From: Bacteroidota bacterium
GTDB lineage: Bacteria; Bacteroidota; Bacteroidia; Flavobacteriales; Flavobacteriaceae
Length of the DNA: 60,507 nt
NCBI GenBank assembly: GCA_023390775.1
Contig: JAEWCF010000056.1
Coordinates: 1 to 60,507, forward strand
Direction of reading: 5' to 3'
The stretch's first letter is position 1. Every line of letters begins with the position of its first letter. Positions 33,858-41,832 of the stretch are shown piece by piece. The notes beneath the pieces are model-generated. The model did not search any database and had not been told where the DNA came from. It saw nothing but the letters and a program-made list of their open reading frames with translations. The position numbers and the translations under genes were made by a program.

Positions 33858-34673
33858 ATGGGCTTCCGGAAAAAACTCAGGCACACGCTCACGCGCCATC
33901 CCATGCTCTTCTACATCCGCTTTGCGCTGATCTGCCGCAATGTGCGCCCCGGCGAGGACCTTCCGGAATTCGCCGATAGCAATTCAATAAACGACGTTCC
34001 CGAAAAGTTCACCGAGATCCTTCGCGAGATGGGCCTCGATCCTGCCGACGATTCCTTTGAACGGGCCCTTGCGATTTCACGGTTCATCCGCCGTCGTGTG
34101 CAGGGCGGCCCCGGAATTGGGTTGTCAAGCGAAGTCACCCTGACCCGTATGCTGACGCAAAAAGCCGGAATCTGCAGCGATTATGCCCAAATTTTCAACC
34201 TCTTTTGCCTCGCCGAAGGCATCAGGGTGCGCGAATGGGGCTGTGTGGAAACCTTTTACAAACCGGTGTACGGCCATTCCTTCAGTGAGGTATATTCCGA
34301 AAAAATGTCCAAATGGGTCATGCTCGACGTTGGCAAAAACCTCTTTTTTACACGAACCGGTGAAACCGAACCGCTTTCGGTCACCGAACTATTCCAATAC
34401 CTGCGCGAGGGAAATACATTGGCGTACACGCATTTTTCGGATTACGTTTGTGCCGATATGTACAAAATCGACCTGACGTACAGTTCCATCATGGCGCCTT
34501 TCATCGTCGAGAATTACGACAACAAACTCTACGACCGCTATCTCGACAAATACATGGACCGATTTCCTCCCTTTGTGATCAATGCAATGCTGATCCTTCG
34601 GGGCAAAAATTACCGGTTCGCTTTTCCCATGGACGATTACCGCAAGATGCTGTTGGGCGAAAAAAGAACCTGA
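33858..34673 (+). CDS. transglutaminase-like protein
   Basis: A 271-residue protein with the cysteine-protease-like transglutaminase fold. A Cys in KAGICSDYAQIFNLFC, a His in YGHSFSEVY and an Asp in KWVMLDVGKN provide the expected catalytic triad in the right order and spacing. No signal peptide is apparent, although HPMLFYIRFALIC is hydrophobic near the N-terminus. I chose the ATG at 33858 (MGFRKKLRHTL), since the frame upstream lies in the terminator hairpin. Bacterial members act as proteases or peptide-modifying enzymes; the target is unknown. It sits between two GIN genes. Confidence 0.85.
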   Translation: MGFRKKLRHTLTRHPMLFYIRFALICRNVRPGEDLPEFADSNSINDVPEKFTEILREMGLDPADDSFERALAISRFIRRRVQGGPGIGLSSEVTLTRMLTQKAGICSDYAQIFNLFCLAEGIRVREWGCVETFYKPVYGHSFSEVYSEKMSKWVMLDVGKNLFFTRTGETEPLSVTELFQYLREGNTLAYTHFSDYVCADMYKIDLTYSSIMAPFIVENYDNKLYDRYLDKYMDRFPPFVINAMLILRGKNYRFAFPMDDYRKMLLGEKRT

Positions 34674-34689
34674 GATGTGCGAATCTTTT

Positions 34690-34697
34690 TATATTTG
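34690..34697 (+). promoter_or_regulatory. TATATTTG -7-like box before GIN gene 3
   Basis: An exact -7 consensus 19 bases before the ATG at 34717. A correctly spaced TTG is not present, so this is a half-supported promoter. Confidence 0.45.
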
Positions 34698-34716
34698 CGC
34701 AATACCTTGAATCCCT

Positions 34717-35562
34717 ATGTCAAAAATTACCGCGCTGCTCATTACCCTGACGATCGCTTTTTCGGCGGCCGGACAAAGCCAGAAGCTGAAAGGCTCCCGA
34801 AATGTCACCGTTGACCGCCGGGAAGTCGGCAACTTTACGAACATCGAAGTGGAAGATAATGTCGAGGTGTTCCTGGTCAAGGGCGATCAATGCGGGGTGG
34901 AGATCGAAGCCGATGACAACCTTCACCAGGCCATCAGCATTTCGCTCAACGGGGAAACTTTGAGGGTGGCCGCGTCGGCCGATGTGACATCCTCCAAAAA
35001 ATTCAGCGTCAAGGTCACGCACACCGCCGATCTGTCGATGCTCGTGGCCAAGGACGAAGCGCACGTGACCAGCCTGACCGACCTCAACCTGGCCGACTTC
35101 ACGATCAAAACAGCCGGAAGCGCCCGCATCTACGCGACGCTCAAGGCCAAGACCTTCACCCTGATGGCCAACGACAAGTCGCGGATCGAGATGAACCTCA
35201 ACGCCGCGAACGCAACCGTCGAACTCAGCAACAACGCACAGATGAAGGCGCTCGTTTCTTCGCCAAAACTCAAATTCGACATGTACCAAAAGGCACTCGC
35301 AACCATCGAGGGCGACGTGATCGACCTGAAACTCCGCCTGAGCAACAACGCCAACTTCACGGGTAAAAACCTGACCGCCAAGAACGCAGACCTGATTTCG
35401 GAAGACAACGTCAATTGCAGCGTCGCGGTCACGGGCAATGCCACGATCGACGCCTCAGGAAAAGCCGAAATCGAACTTCACGGGGAACAAGCCAAAATTG
35501 AAATCCGGAAGTTTACGGGCAATTCGAGCATCAGGAAGAGGGCGAGCAAGGTGACGAATTAA
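34717..35562 (+). CDS. GIN-domain (DUF2807) exported protein 3
   Basis: A 281-residue exported protein with a signal peptide of about 19 residues ending SAAG. The domain opens VTVDRREVGNFTNIEVEDNV followed by EVFLVKGD, matching the head region of paralogues 1 and 2. It continues with regular strand-turn repeats (AHVTSLTDLNLADFTIKTAG, SARIYATLKAKTFTLMANDK, SRIEMNLNAANATVELSNNA) to the end. It is the third GIN paralogue within 5.3 kb, apparently with its own -7 box, so expression may be separate from the PspC operon. Confidence 0.85.
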   Translation: MSKITALLITLTIAFSAAGQSQKLKGSRNVTVDRREVGNFTNIEVEDNVEVFLVKGDQCGVEIEADDNLHQAISISLNGETLRVAASADVTSSKKFSVKVTHTADLSMLVAKDEAHVTSLTDLNLADFTIKTAGSARIYATLKAKTFTLMANDKSRIEMNLNAANATVELSNNAQMKALVSSPKLKFDMYQKALATIEGDVIDLKLRLSNNANFTGKNLTAKNADLISEDNVNCSVAVTGNATIDASGKAEIELHGEQAKIEIRKFTGNSSIRKRASKVTN

Positions 35563-35596
35563 GTTGTCAGTCATCAGTCGTCAGTCGTCAGTGGTA
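35562..35596. repeat. heptamer array, unit agtYRtc
   Basis: Five 7-bp units (agttgtc, agtcatc, agtcgtc, agtcgtc, agtggta) starting at the last base of GIN gene 3. It is the same family as the array at 22767. Confidence 0.88.
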
Positions 35597-35620
35597 CAGT
35601 AAAGATCTTCACGCATAATA

Positions 35621-35643
35621 AAAAAGCCCGGTAATTCCGGGCT
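35621..35643 (-). terminator. trxB terminator
   Basis: On the minus strand the perfect stem AGCCCGG/CCGGGCT with loop AATTA is followed by TTTTTATT. It begins seven bases past the trxB stop. Confidence 0.9.
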
Positions 35644-35649
35644 ATTTTA

Positions 35650-36600
35650 TCAGTGCTCAATTGCGGCTAGGTACCGCTCGGCATCAAGTGCGGCCATGCA
35701 ACCGGTTCCCGCTGCGGTGATCGCCTGGCGGTATTCTTTGTCCTGGACGTCGCCGCAGGCAAACACGCCCGGAAGATTGGTCTTGGTGGTCTTGCCGTTT
35801 GTGATCAGGTAGCCGGTCTCGTCCATATCGAGTTGACCCTGGAAAATATCGGTGTTGGGTTTGTGCCCGATGGCGATGAAGAGTCCGGTAACCGCGATTT
35901 CCGAAGTCTCACCGGTCACATTGTTGCGCATGCGGATGCCTTCGACCACATTTTCGCCCAGTACCTCGTCAACCTCGGTGTTGTAAAGTACGCGGAGGTT
36001 TGGGGTATTGGCCACGCGGTGCTGCATCGCCTTGGAAGCGCGCATGACATCCTTGCGGACCAGCATTGTCACGTTCTTGCAGATGTTGGCCAGGTAGGTG
36101 GCTTCTTCGGCTGCGGTATCACCAGCGCCCACGATGGCCACGTCTTGTCCCTTGTAAAAGAACCCGTCACAAACCGCGCAAGCCGAGACGCCGCCGCCAC
36201 GCAATTTCTGTTCGCTGGGAAGTCCCAGGTATTTGGCCGTAGCGCCGGTCGAAATGATGACGGTCTTTGCGTGGATCTCCTTTGTGCCGTCGACGATGAC
36301 CTTGTGCATCCCGCCCACTTCCTTGTGCAACTGGACCGCGGTAACCATCCCAATGCGTACATCGGTACCAAAGCGCTCCGCCTGTTGCTGCAGTTGAACC
36401 ATCATCGTGGGGCCGTCGATGCCCTCCGGATAACCGGGGAAATTGTCGACTTCGGTGGTGGTGGTAAGCTGGCCGCCCGGTTCCATGCCGGTGTAAAGGA
36501 CGGGATGCATATCGGCCCTGGCTGCATAGATCGCCGCCGTATAACCCGCGGGCCCCGACCCGATGATCAGGCATTTCACCTGTTCTATAGTATCGCTCAT
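35650..36600 (-). CDS. trxB: thioredoxin-disulfide reductase
   Basis: A 316-residue FAD/NADPH enzyme that reduces thioredoxin. The FAD motif is GSGPAGYTAAIYAARAD, the redox pair CAVC lies at about residues 140-143 in VSACAVCDGFF, the NADPH motif is VGAGDTAAEEATYLA, and the C-terminal FAD-contact motif is FACGDVQDKEYRQAITAAG. Length and motif order match TrxB. A TACATTTG -7-like box (36621-36628, minus strand) lies 20 bases before the start. Thioredoxin-like partners include the rhodanese-thioredoxin lipoprotein at 57589 only if electrons cross the membrane. Confidence 0.96.
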   Translation of the reverse strand: MSDTIEQVKCLIIGSGPAGYTAAIYAARADMHPVLYTGMEPGGQLTTTTEVDNFPGYPEGIDGPTMMVQLQQQAERFGTDVRIGMVTAVQLHKEVGGMHKVIVDGTKEIHAKTVIISTGATAKYLGLPSEQKLRGGGVSACAVCDGFFYKGQDVAIVGAGDTAAEEATYLANICKNVTMLVRKDVMRASKAMQHRVANTPNLRVLYNTEVDEVLGENVVEGIRMRNNVTGETSEIAVTGLFIAIGHKPNTDIFQGQLDMDETGYLITNGKTTKTNLPGVFACGDVQDKEYRQAITAAGTGCMAALDAERYLAAIEH

Positions 36601-36709
36601 GTTTCGTGATTTTTGCGCTGCAAATGTAACCTTTAATAATAAATGATATAGCGTGCCGGCATCGGTTTTGGCTATCGCGAAATAATTTTGCCGAAAATTC
36701 TCCCGGCTA

Positions 36710-36739
36710 TTGCCACACTCAAATTAAGCGCTATATTTG
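36710..36739 (+). promoter_or_regulatory. promoter of tRNA-Pro(TGG)
   Basis: TTG at 36710-36712, exactly 19 bases, TATATTTG at 36732-36739, with the tRNA beginning 12 bases later. It is a full consensus match. Confidence 0.82.
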
Positions 36740-36750
36740 CACGCACTTTT

Positions 36751-36825
36751 CGGGGTGTAGCGTAGCCCGGTCATCGCGCCTGGTTTGGGACCAGGAGGTC
36801 GCAGGTTCGAATCCTGCCACCCCGA
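36751..36825 (+). tRNA. tRNA-Pro (anticodon TGG)
   Basis: A 75-base cloverleaf. The acceptor CGGGGTG pairs with CACCCCG, discriminator A is at 36825, the anticodon stem CCTGG/CCAGG holds loop TTTGGGA with anticodon TGG, and the T arm contains GGTTCGAATC. No CCA is encoded. It reads CCA codons and, by wobble, other Pro codons. A consensus promoter precedes it and a strong hairpin terminator follows. Confidence 0.96.
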
Positions 36826-36948
36826 CAAACGAATCCCCTCTGCATCGCAGAGGGGATTTTTTGTTTAGCCAAAATCCGTGAGCGCCAGCTCACAGGGATT
36901 TTGGCAAACAAAAAATCGCTTTGGCGACAGCCAAAGCAGATTCGTTTG
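36826..36948 (+). repeat. nested multi-branch inverted repeat after tRNA-Pro
   Basis: A 10-bp outer stem (36826-36835 with 36939-36948) encloses three complete hairpins. Hairpin 1 is 36835-36855 (cccctctgc/gcagagggg). The long central hairpin pairs 36855-36877 with 36896-36917 (one bulge) and has an inner stem gtgagc/gctcac. Hairpin 3 is 36918-36937 (gctttggc/gccaaagc, loop gaca). Almost every base can pair. The first hairpin with its T tract is probably the tRNA terminator; the rest is unexplained. Confidence 0.85.
36832..36862 (+). terminator. terminator of tRNA-Pro(TGG)
   Basis: Stem AATCCCCTCTGC/GCAGAGGGGATT with a 3-base loop, followed by TTTT. It starts seven bases after the tRNA. Confidence 0.88.
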
Positions 36949-36961
36949 AATCACCCCTCCA

Positions 36962-36990
36962 CAGGATCACGCGCTCCGCGCGTAATCCTG
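36962..36990. repeat. 13-bp inverted repeat
   Basis: Bases 36962-36974 (caggatcacgcgc) pair with 36978-36990 with one mismatch around a 3-base loop. It adds to the hairpin-rich spacer between tRNA-Pro and udk. Confidence 0.8.
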
Positions 36991-37030
36991 CTACCGTAGC
37001 GACCAACCTCTTCACATCCTCCACCCCCAT

Positions 37031-37111
37031 CCCCTAGCCCGGATGGAAGCGGCATCCTTTTTATGGAACGAAGTGGAATAAAAAGATATAGCGAACAGCC
37101 GGAACAGCTCC
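37031..37111 (+). ncRNA. structured dispersed element, copy B (Flavo-1-like)
   Basis: It begins CCCCTAGCCC, followed by the hairpin GGATG-GAAGCGG-CATCC, a variable second stem CTTTTTAT/ATAAAAAG with a 13-base tip, and the tail GATATAGCGAACAGCCGGAAC. It lies about 45 bases upstream of the udk start on the same strand, so it could act as a leader or be a separate small RNA. It shares its conserved parts with copies at 22910 and 41833. Confidence 0.6.
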
Positions 37112-37155
37112 AAAAAAGATTGCTATTTTTGCGGCGTCAACCTAAACCACACCCT

Positions 37156-37764
37156 ATGCTCATCATTGGCATCGCCGGAGGGACCGGCAGCGGCAAGACC
37201 ACCGTTGTCCACCAGATCATGAACGAACTGCCGCAGACCGAGGTGGGCATCATCCACCAGGATGCGTATTACAAGGACAACAGCCACCTGAGCTACGACG
37301 AGCGTTCCCTGATCAATTTTGACCATCCCCGCGCCATTGATTTTGACCTGTTGGTCTCGCACCTCAAGGAGCTGAAGGCCGGCCGTAACATCGAGCAACC
37401 GGTATATTCTTTCGTGACGCACAACCGCACCGACGACACCATCGTGACGCATCCGCGCAAGGTCATGATCGTGGAAGGGATCCTGATCCTGGCAAGCCCG
37501 GAGCTCCGGGAGCTTTGCGACGTAAAGGTTTATGTACATGCGGATTCGGATGAGCGGCTGATCAGGCGGCTGAAGCGCGACATCGCCGAACGCGGCCGCG
37601 ACATGGAAGAGGTCCTGAACCGGTACCAGACCACCCTCAAACCGATGCACCAGCAATTCATAGAGCCTACCAAGGCCTTCGCCGACATCATCATTCCCAA
37701 CGACAAATACAATACGGTGGCCATTGACGTGGTCCGGGCCGTTATCAATCAGCGCATCTCGTAA
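37156..37764 (+). CDS. udk: uridine kinase
   Basis: A 202-residue kinase that phosphorylates uridine and cytidine to UMP and CMP in pyrimidine salvage. The P-loop is GIAGGTGSGKTTV at the extreme N-terminus, with the conserved HQDAYYKD, NFDHPRAIDFDLL, EGILIL and RLIRRLKRDIAERGRD following in order. I chose the ATG at 37156 (MLIIGIAGG), because the 31 extra in-frame residues upstream overlap structured element copy B and are not part of the family. A TATTTTTG box lies at 37124-37131. The downstream ftsB-like gene is 45 bases away. Confidence 0.95.
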   Translation: MLIIGIAGGTGSGKTTVVHQIMNELPQTEVGIIHQDAYYKDNSHLSYDERSLINFDHPRAIDFDLLVSHLKELKAGRNIEQPVYSFVTHNRTDDTIVTHPRKVMIVEGILILASPELRELCDVKVYVHADSDERLIRRLKRDIAERGRDMEEVLNRYQTTLKPMHQQFIEPTKAFADIIIPNDKYNTVAIDVVRAVINQRIS

Positions 37765-37809
37765 TAAATTGTTACATTAGTCGCGTCCGGAAACGGCCAA
37801 ACCATTTAT

Positions 37810-38130
37810 ATGTCGGGCAACTTCAGGGAAACAGGCTGGTACAGGTTCGTAAGCAACAAATACGTTTGGGCGCTGCTGTTTTTTATTGTGTGGATGCTTT
37901 TTCTTGATACCTATTCATGGCTCAACCACCGCGAACTGGACGCCCAGATTGACGAACTCGAAGAAAACAAGGAGTATTATCAGGATGAGATACGGAAGGA
38001 CCGGGAGAACATAAAGTTGCTCTCCAATCCCGACCAGGTTGAAAAATACGCCCGCGAGAAATATTACATGAAACGCGACAGCGAGGATATCTACATCATT
38101 GAGTTCGAGGAAGACACGATGAAGAATTAA
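37810..38130 (+). CDS. FtsB/DivIC septum formation initiator
   Basis: A 106-residue bitopic protein. It has a short cytoplasmic N-terminus, one membrane helix at about 18-36 (WALLFFIVWMLFLDT), a coiled coil at about 42-75 (LDAQIDELEENKEYYQDEIR) and a conserved C-terminal segment (VEKYAREKYYMKRDSEDIYI). This is the FtsB/DivIC layout, part of the divisome complex that activates septal wall synthesis. In Bacteroidetes it is commonly found after udk, as here. An AT-rich spacer with an octamer array follows. Confidence 0.92.
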   Translation: MSGNFRETGWYRFVSNKYVWALLFFIVWMLFLDTYSWLNHRELDAQIDELEENKEYYQDEIRKDRENIKLLSNPDQVEKYAREKYYMKRDSEDIYIIEFEEDTMKN

Positions 38131-38249
38131 TAATTAATAAGTAATAATTAATAATTGGGTTCTGTGTTACTCCCAGGAAAAATCATGTGAGAAATCATTT
38201 TCAAATTTTTTTTCCGCTGCGCTCCATGCAATCCGCCTTCGGCTTGGTT

Positions 38250-38345
38250 CAAATTTTCAAATTTTCAGATTATCTAATTTCCTAATTTCCTAATTTGCTA
38301 ACTTCCTAATTTCCTTATTTCCTAATTCGCTAATTCGCTAATTCC
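38250..38345. repeat. octamer array, 12 units
   Basis: Twelve consecutive 8-bp units drifting from caaatttt (38250-38265) through cagattat to ctaatttc and ctaattcg (38322-38337). The array ends eight bases before the mutase small-subunit ATG. The spacer 38131-38249 before it is AT-rich, with no gene or terminator that I can identify. Confidence 0.9.
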
Positions 38346-38352
38346 TTCATCA

Positions 38353-39708
38353 ATGTCCCTCTTCTCCTCCTTCCCCCCGCTCTCCTCCCAGCAGTGGAAA
38401 CAGCAGATCCAATATGAGCTGGCGGGCGCCGATTATGCCGATACGGTCATGTGGGAAAGCCCCGAAGGCATTCGCGTCAAACCGTTCTATCATACCGATG
38501 AGGCCGAAACTCCCCTGACATCCGGAGGCCCCGAACGTTTTTCGATCTGCCAGGACATTTTTGTCTTTGACGTGGAAAAGTCCAACCGCCGGGCGAAAGA
38601 TTCGTTCAACCGCGGCGCCGACAGCATCCGGTTTACCTTTGACGACAAGGCCATCGAGCCGGCAAGGTTGATGGACGGGCTGGATATCGGGGGGCGCACG
38701 CACTATTTCAGAACCAATTTCCTGTCTGAAGCCTTTGCAAAAAACATTGCCCAGGCGGCTGGCGGAACTTCGACAAATTTTTTACTCTGCGACCCCGTGG
38801 GCCATCTCGCCCGAAGCGGGAATTGGTACCCGGGCGGCGATAATTTTGATGTCCTGGGACGAATTTCCTCATTGGGGAACGTGAATGCTTTTTCGGTTGA
38901 CGGTGCGCTTTACCAGAATGCAGGCGCGAACATCGTGCAGCAGATTGCCTATATTTTGTGCCATGCCAACGAATACCTGAACCGTTTCAGGATGACCGGG
39001 CCGATGTGCCTTCAGGTGGCGGTGGGATCCAATTATTTCTTTGAGATCGCCAAGTTGCGGGCGTTGCGCCATCTTTATGGGCTCATCGAAAAGGAGTACG
39101 GTTCCTCGCACGGCTGCCACATTTTTGCCTTCCCGACCCGTCGCAACAAAACACTGTACGATTACAACGTCAACATGCTGCGCACCACCACTGAATGCAT
39201 GAGCGCCGTCCTGGGCGGTGCCGATGCGGTTTCCAATCTGCCGTATGATGCCCTTTACCACAAAAGCAATGAATTTGGCGAAAGGATTGCCCGCAACCAG
39301 TTGTTGATCCTGCGGCACGAGAGCCAGTTTGATTCGGTTTCCAATCCCGCCGACGGTTCGCACTACATCGAAGCGCTGACCTCCCAACTGGCCGAAAAGT
39401 CCTTGGCCCTTTTCAAGGAAATCGAACAGGCGGGCGGATTGATCGCACAACTCAAATCGGGCAAGATCCAGAAGAAGATTGCCGAAAGCGATTCGCGCGA
39501 ACAGGAACGTTTCGCCCAGGGAAAAGAAATTCTCCTCGGCACGAACAAATACCCCAATAAAGCCGACCGCATGCAGGAAAACCTGGAGATATTTCCTTTT
39601 GTCAAGATCAAGCCCCGCAAGACGCTGATCAATCCGGTCATTGAAAGGCGATTGGCGGAAAAGGTAGAAATGGAGAGGCTCGAACTCGAAAAATTGCCGA
39701 ATCGATGA
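38353..39708 (+). CDS. mutA: methylmalonyl-CoA mutase small (beta) subunit
   Basis: A 451-residue TIM-barrel subunit that pairs with the catalytic large subunit. Visible landmarks are WESPEGIRVKPFYHTDEAE near residue 38, a GNWYPGGDNFDVLG-type segment, and LGGADAVSNLPYDALYHKSN near residue 295. It lacks the cobalamin-binding Rossmann domain at its C-terminus, as is usual for the shorter Bacteroidetes small subunits, so it is structural or regulatory rather than catalytic. The last codons overlap the large-subunit start (ATGA), giving coupled translation. Confidence 0.94.
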   Translation: MSLFSSFPPLSSQQWKQQIQYELAGADYADTVMWESPEGIRVKPFYHTDEAETPLTSGGPERFSICQDIFVFDVEKSNRRAKDSFNRGADSIRFTFDDKAIEPARLMDGLDIGGRTHYFRTNFLSEAFAKNIAQAAGGTSTNFLLCDPVGHLARSGNWYPGGDNFDVLGRISSLGNVNAFSVDGALYQNAGANIVQQIAYILCHANEYLNRFRMTGPMCLQVAVGSNYFFEIAKLRALRHLYGLIEKEYGSSHGCHIFAFPTRRNKTLYDYNVNMLRTTTECMSAVLGGADAVSNLPYDALYHKSNEFGERIARNQLLILRHESQFDSVSNPADGSHYIEALTSQLAEKSLALFKEIEQAGGLIAQLKSGKIQKKIAESDSREQERFAQGKEILLGTNKYPNKADRMQENLEIFPFVKIKPRKTLINPVIERRLAEKVEMERLELEKLPNR

Positions 39709-41822
39709 GAAAGGATTTTACCCATCTCAAACTTGAGAATAATGCGATTGCCCCAATGGCCGATGGCGCAAGCCACACTGCTGCTGAGGGGATCGAGATC
39801 AAAAAAACATATTCACGCGAAGACCTTGCGGGCCTTGACCACCTGGAATTCGGCGCGGGATTCACGCCTTATCTTCGCGGGCCCTATGCGACGATGTACG
39901 TACGCCGCCCCTGGACCATCAGGCAGTACGCGGGATTTTCCACGGCCGAGGAAAGCAATGCCTTCTACCGTCGTAATCTTGCCGCGGGCCAGAAAGGGCT
40001 ATCGGTGGCCTTTGACCTGGCGACACACCGCGGTTACGACTCGGATCATGAGCGCGTTGTGGGCGACGTGGGTAAGGCAGGAGTCGCGATCGACTCGGTC
40101 GAGGACATGAAAATACTCTTTGACGGGATTCCGCTGGACCAGATGTCGGTCTCGATGACCATGAACGGCGCGGTGCTTCCCATCATGGCCTTCTACATCG
40201 TGGCGGCCGAGGAACAGGGCGTATTGCCGAAGCAACTTTCGGGGACGATCCAAAACGACATCCTCAAGGAATTCATGGTGCGAAACACCTACATCTATCC
40301 GCCTGCGCCCTCAATGAAAATCATCGCCGATATTTTTGCCTTCGCCAGCAAACAGATGCCAAAGTTCAACTCGATCTCGATTTCCGGTTACCACATGCAG
40401 GAGGCCGGGGCTACCGCCGATATCGAATTGGCCTATACACTCGCCGACGGCCTCGAATACATACGTACGGGGCTTGGCGCGGGGATGAAGATCGATGATT
40501 TCGCGCCGAGGCTCTCGTTTTTCTGGGCCATTGGGATGAACCATTTCATGGAGATCGCCAAGATGCGGGCAGGCCGGATGCTCTGGGCAAAATTGCTCAG
40601 GCAGTTCGATCCCAAAGACGAAAAATCGCTTGCATTGAGGACCCATTGCCAGACCTCAGGTTGGAGTTTGACCGAGCAGGACCCGTTCAACAACGTGGCG
40701 CGTACGTGCATCGAGGCGGCGGCGGCGGCGTTTGGGGGAACGCAATCCCTGCACACCAATGCACTGGATGAGGCCATTGCCTTGCCGACCGATTTCTCGG
40801 CCCGGATTGCCCGGAACACACAGATATACCTCCAGGAGGAAACCAGGATCACCAAAACCGTCGACCCGTGGGCCGGCAGCTATTATGTTGAAAAACTGAC
40901 TGCCGAAATTGCCGAAAAGGCCTGGCAACTCATCGAGGAAGTGGAGGAATTGGGCGGCATGACCAAGGCGATCGAAGCCGGAATCCCGAAATTGCGCATT
41001 GAGGAAGCCGCGGCCAGGAAACAGGCGCGGATCGACAGCGGCCAGGACATCATCGTGGGCGTGAACAAGTTCCGGTTGGCAAAGGAGGACCCTTTGCATA
41101 TCCTGGACGTGGACAACGAACTGGTGCGCAAAAACCAGGTTGAGCGGCTCGGGATGGTGAGGTCAAATCGAGACGCGCATGCCGTGACGAAATCGCTCCA
41201 GGCACTTACCGAAGCGGCACGCACGGGAGAAGGCAACCTTTTGGAACTGGCCATCGATGCCGCCAGGAAACGCGCCACCCTGGGCGAGATCAGCGATGCA
41301 CTGGAGGAAGTTTACGGAAGGTACAAGGCACAAATCAAAACATTCAGCGGGGTGTACAGCAAGGAAATCAGGAACGACGAACATTTTGAAAGGGCGCGGC
41401 GGCTGGCCGACGAATTTGCCAAAAAAGAAGGGCGCAGGCCCCGGATCATGATTGCCAAAATGGGCCAGGACGGCCATGACCGTGGTGCCAAAGTCGTGGC
41501 CACCGGTTATGCCGATGTGGGGTTCGACGTGGACATCGGGCCGCTGTTCCAGACTCCGGCCGAAGCCGCAAAACAGGCTGTTGAAAATGACGTGCACATC
41601 CTGGGCGTATCCTCGCTGGCGGCCGGGCACAAGACCCTGGTCCCACAGGTAATCGAGGAACTTAGGAGATACGGCCGCGACGACATCATGGTGATCGTGG
41701 GCGGAGTCATTCCCGCGCAGGATTACAAGTTTCTCTTTGACGCCGGTGCGGTTGCGGTATTTGGCCCTGGCACCCGGATCAGTGAAGCTGCGATCTCGAT
41801 TTTGGAGATCCTGTTGCAATAG
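39705..41822 (+). CDS. mutB: methylmalonyl-CoA mutase large (alpha) subunit
   Basis: The 705-residue catalytic subunit that interconverts methylmalonyl-CoA and succinyl-CoA by an adenosylcobalamin radical mechanism. The TIM barrel contains PYATMYVRRPWTIRQYAGFS, FDLATHRGYDSDHERVVGDV and SISGYHMQEAGATADIELA. The C-terminal B12 domain has the lower-axial His motif DGHDRGAKV and VGGVIPAQDY. Length matches bacterial MutB/ScpA. The required GTPase MeaB and adenosyltransferase are encoded elsewhere in the window. The end of the operon runs into structured element copy C. Confidence 0.97.
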   Translation: MRKDFTHLKLENNAIAPMADGASHTAAEGIEIKKTYSREDLAGLDHLEFGAGFTPYLRGPYATMYVRRPWTIRQYAGFSTAEESNAFYRRNLAAGQKGLSVAFDLATHRGYDSDHERVVGDVGKAGVAIDSVEDMKILFDGIPLDQMSVSMTMNGAVLPIMAFYIVAAEEQGVLPKQLSGTIQNDILKEFMVRNTYIYPPAPSMKIIADIFAFASKQMPKFNSISISGYHMQEAGATADIELAYTLADGLEYIRTGLGAGMKIDDFAPRLSFFWAIGMNHFMEIAKMRAGRMLWAKLLRQFDPKDEKSLALRTHCQTSGWSLTEQDPFNNVARTCIEAAAAAFGGTQSLHTNALDEAIALPTDFSARIARNTQIYLQEETRITKTVDPWAGSYYVEKLTAEIAEKAWQLIEEVEELGGMTKAIEAGIPKLRIEEAAARKQARIDSGQDIIVGVNKFRLAKEDPLHILDVDNELVRKNQVERLGMVRSNRDAHAVTKSLQALTEAARTGEGNLLELAIDAARKRATLGEISDALEEVYGRYKAQIKTFSGVYSKEIRNDEHFERARRLADEFAKKEGRRPRIMIAKMGQDGHDRGAKVVATGYADVGFDVDIGPLFQTPAEAAKQAVENDVHILGVSSLAAGHKTLVPQVIEELRRYGRDDIMVIVGGVIPAQDYKFLFDAGAVAVFGPGTRISEAAISILEILLQ

Positions 41823-41832
41823 AAATTTGCGT

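Noticed and set aside
37063..37155. Upstream start for udk
   Set aside because: It would encode part of structured element copy B; the kinase P-loop normally lies at the very N-terminus.
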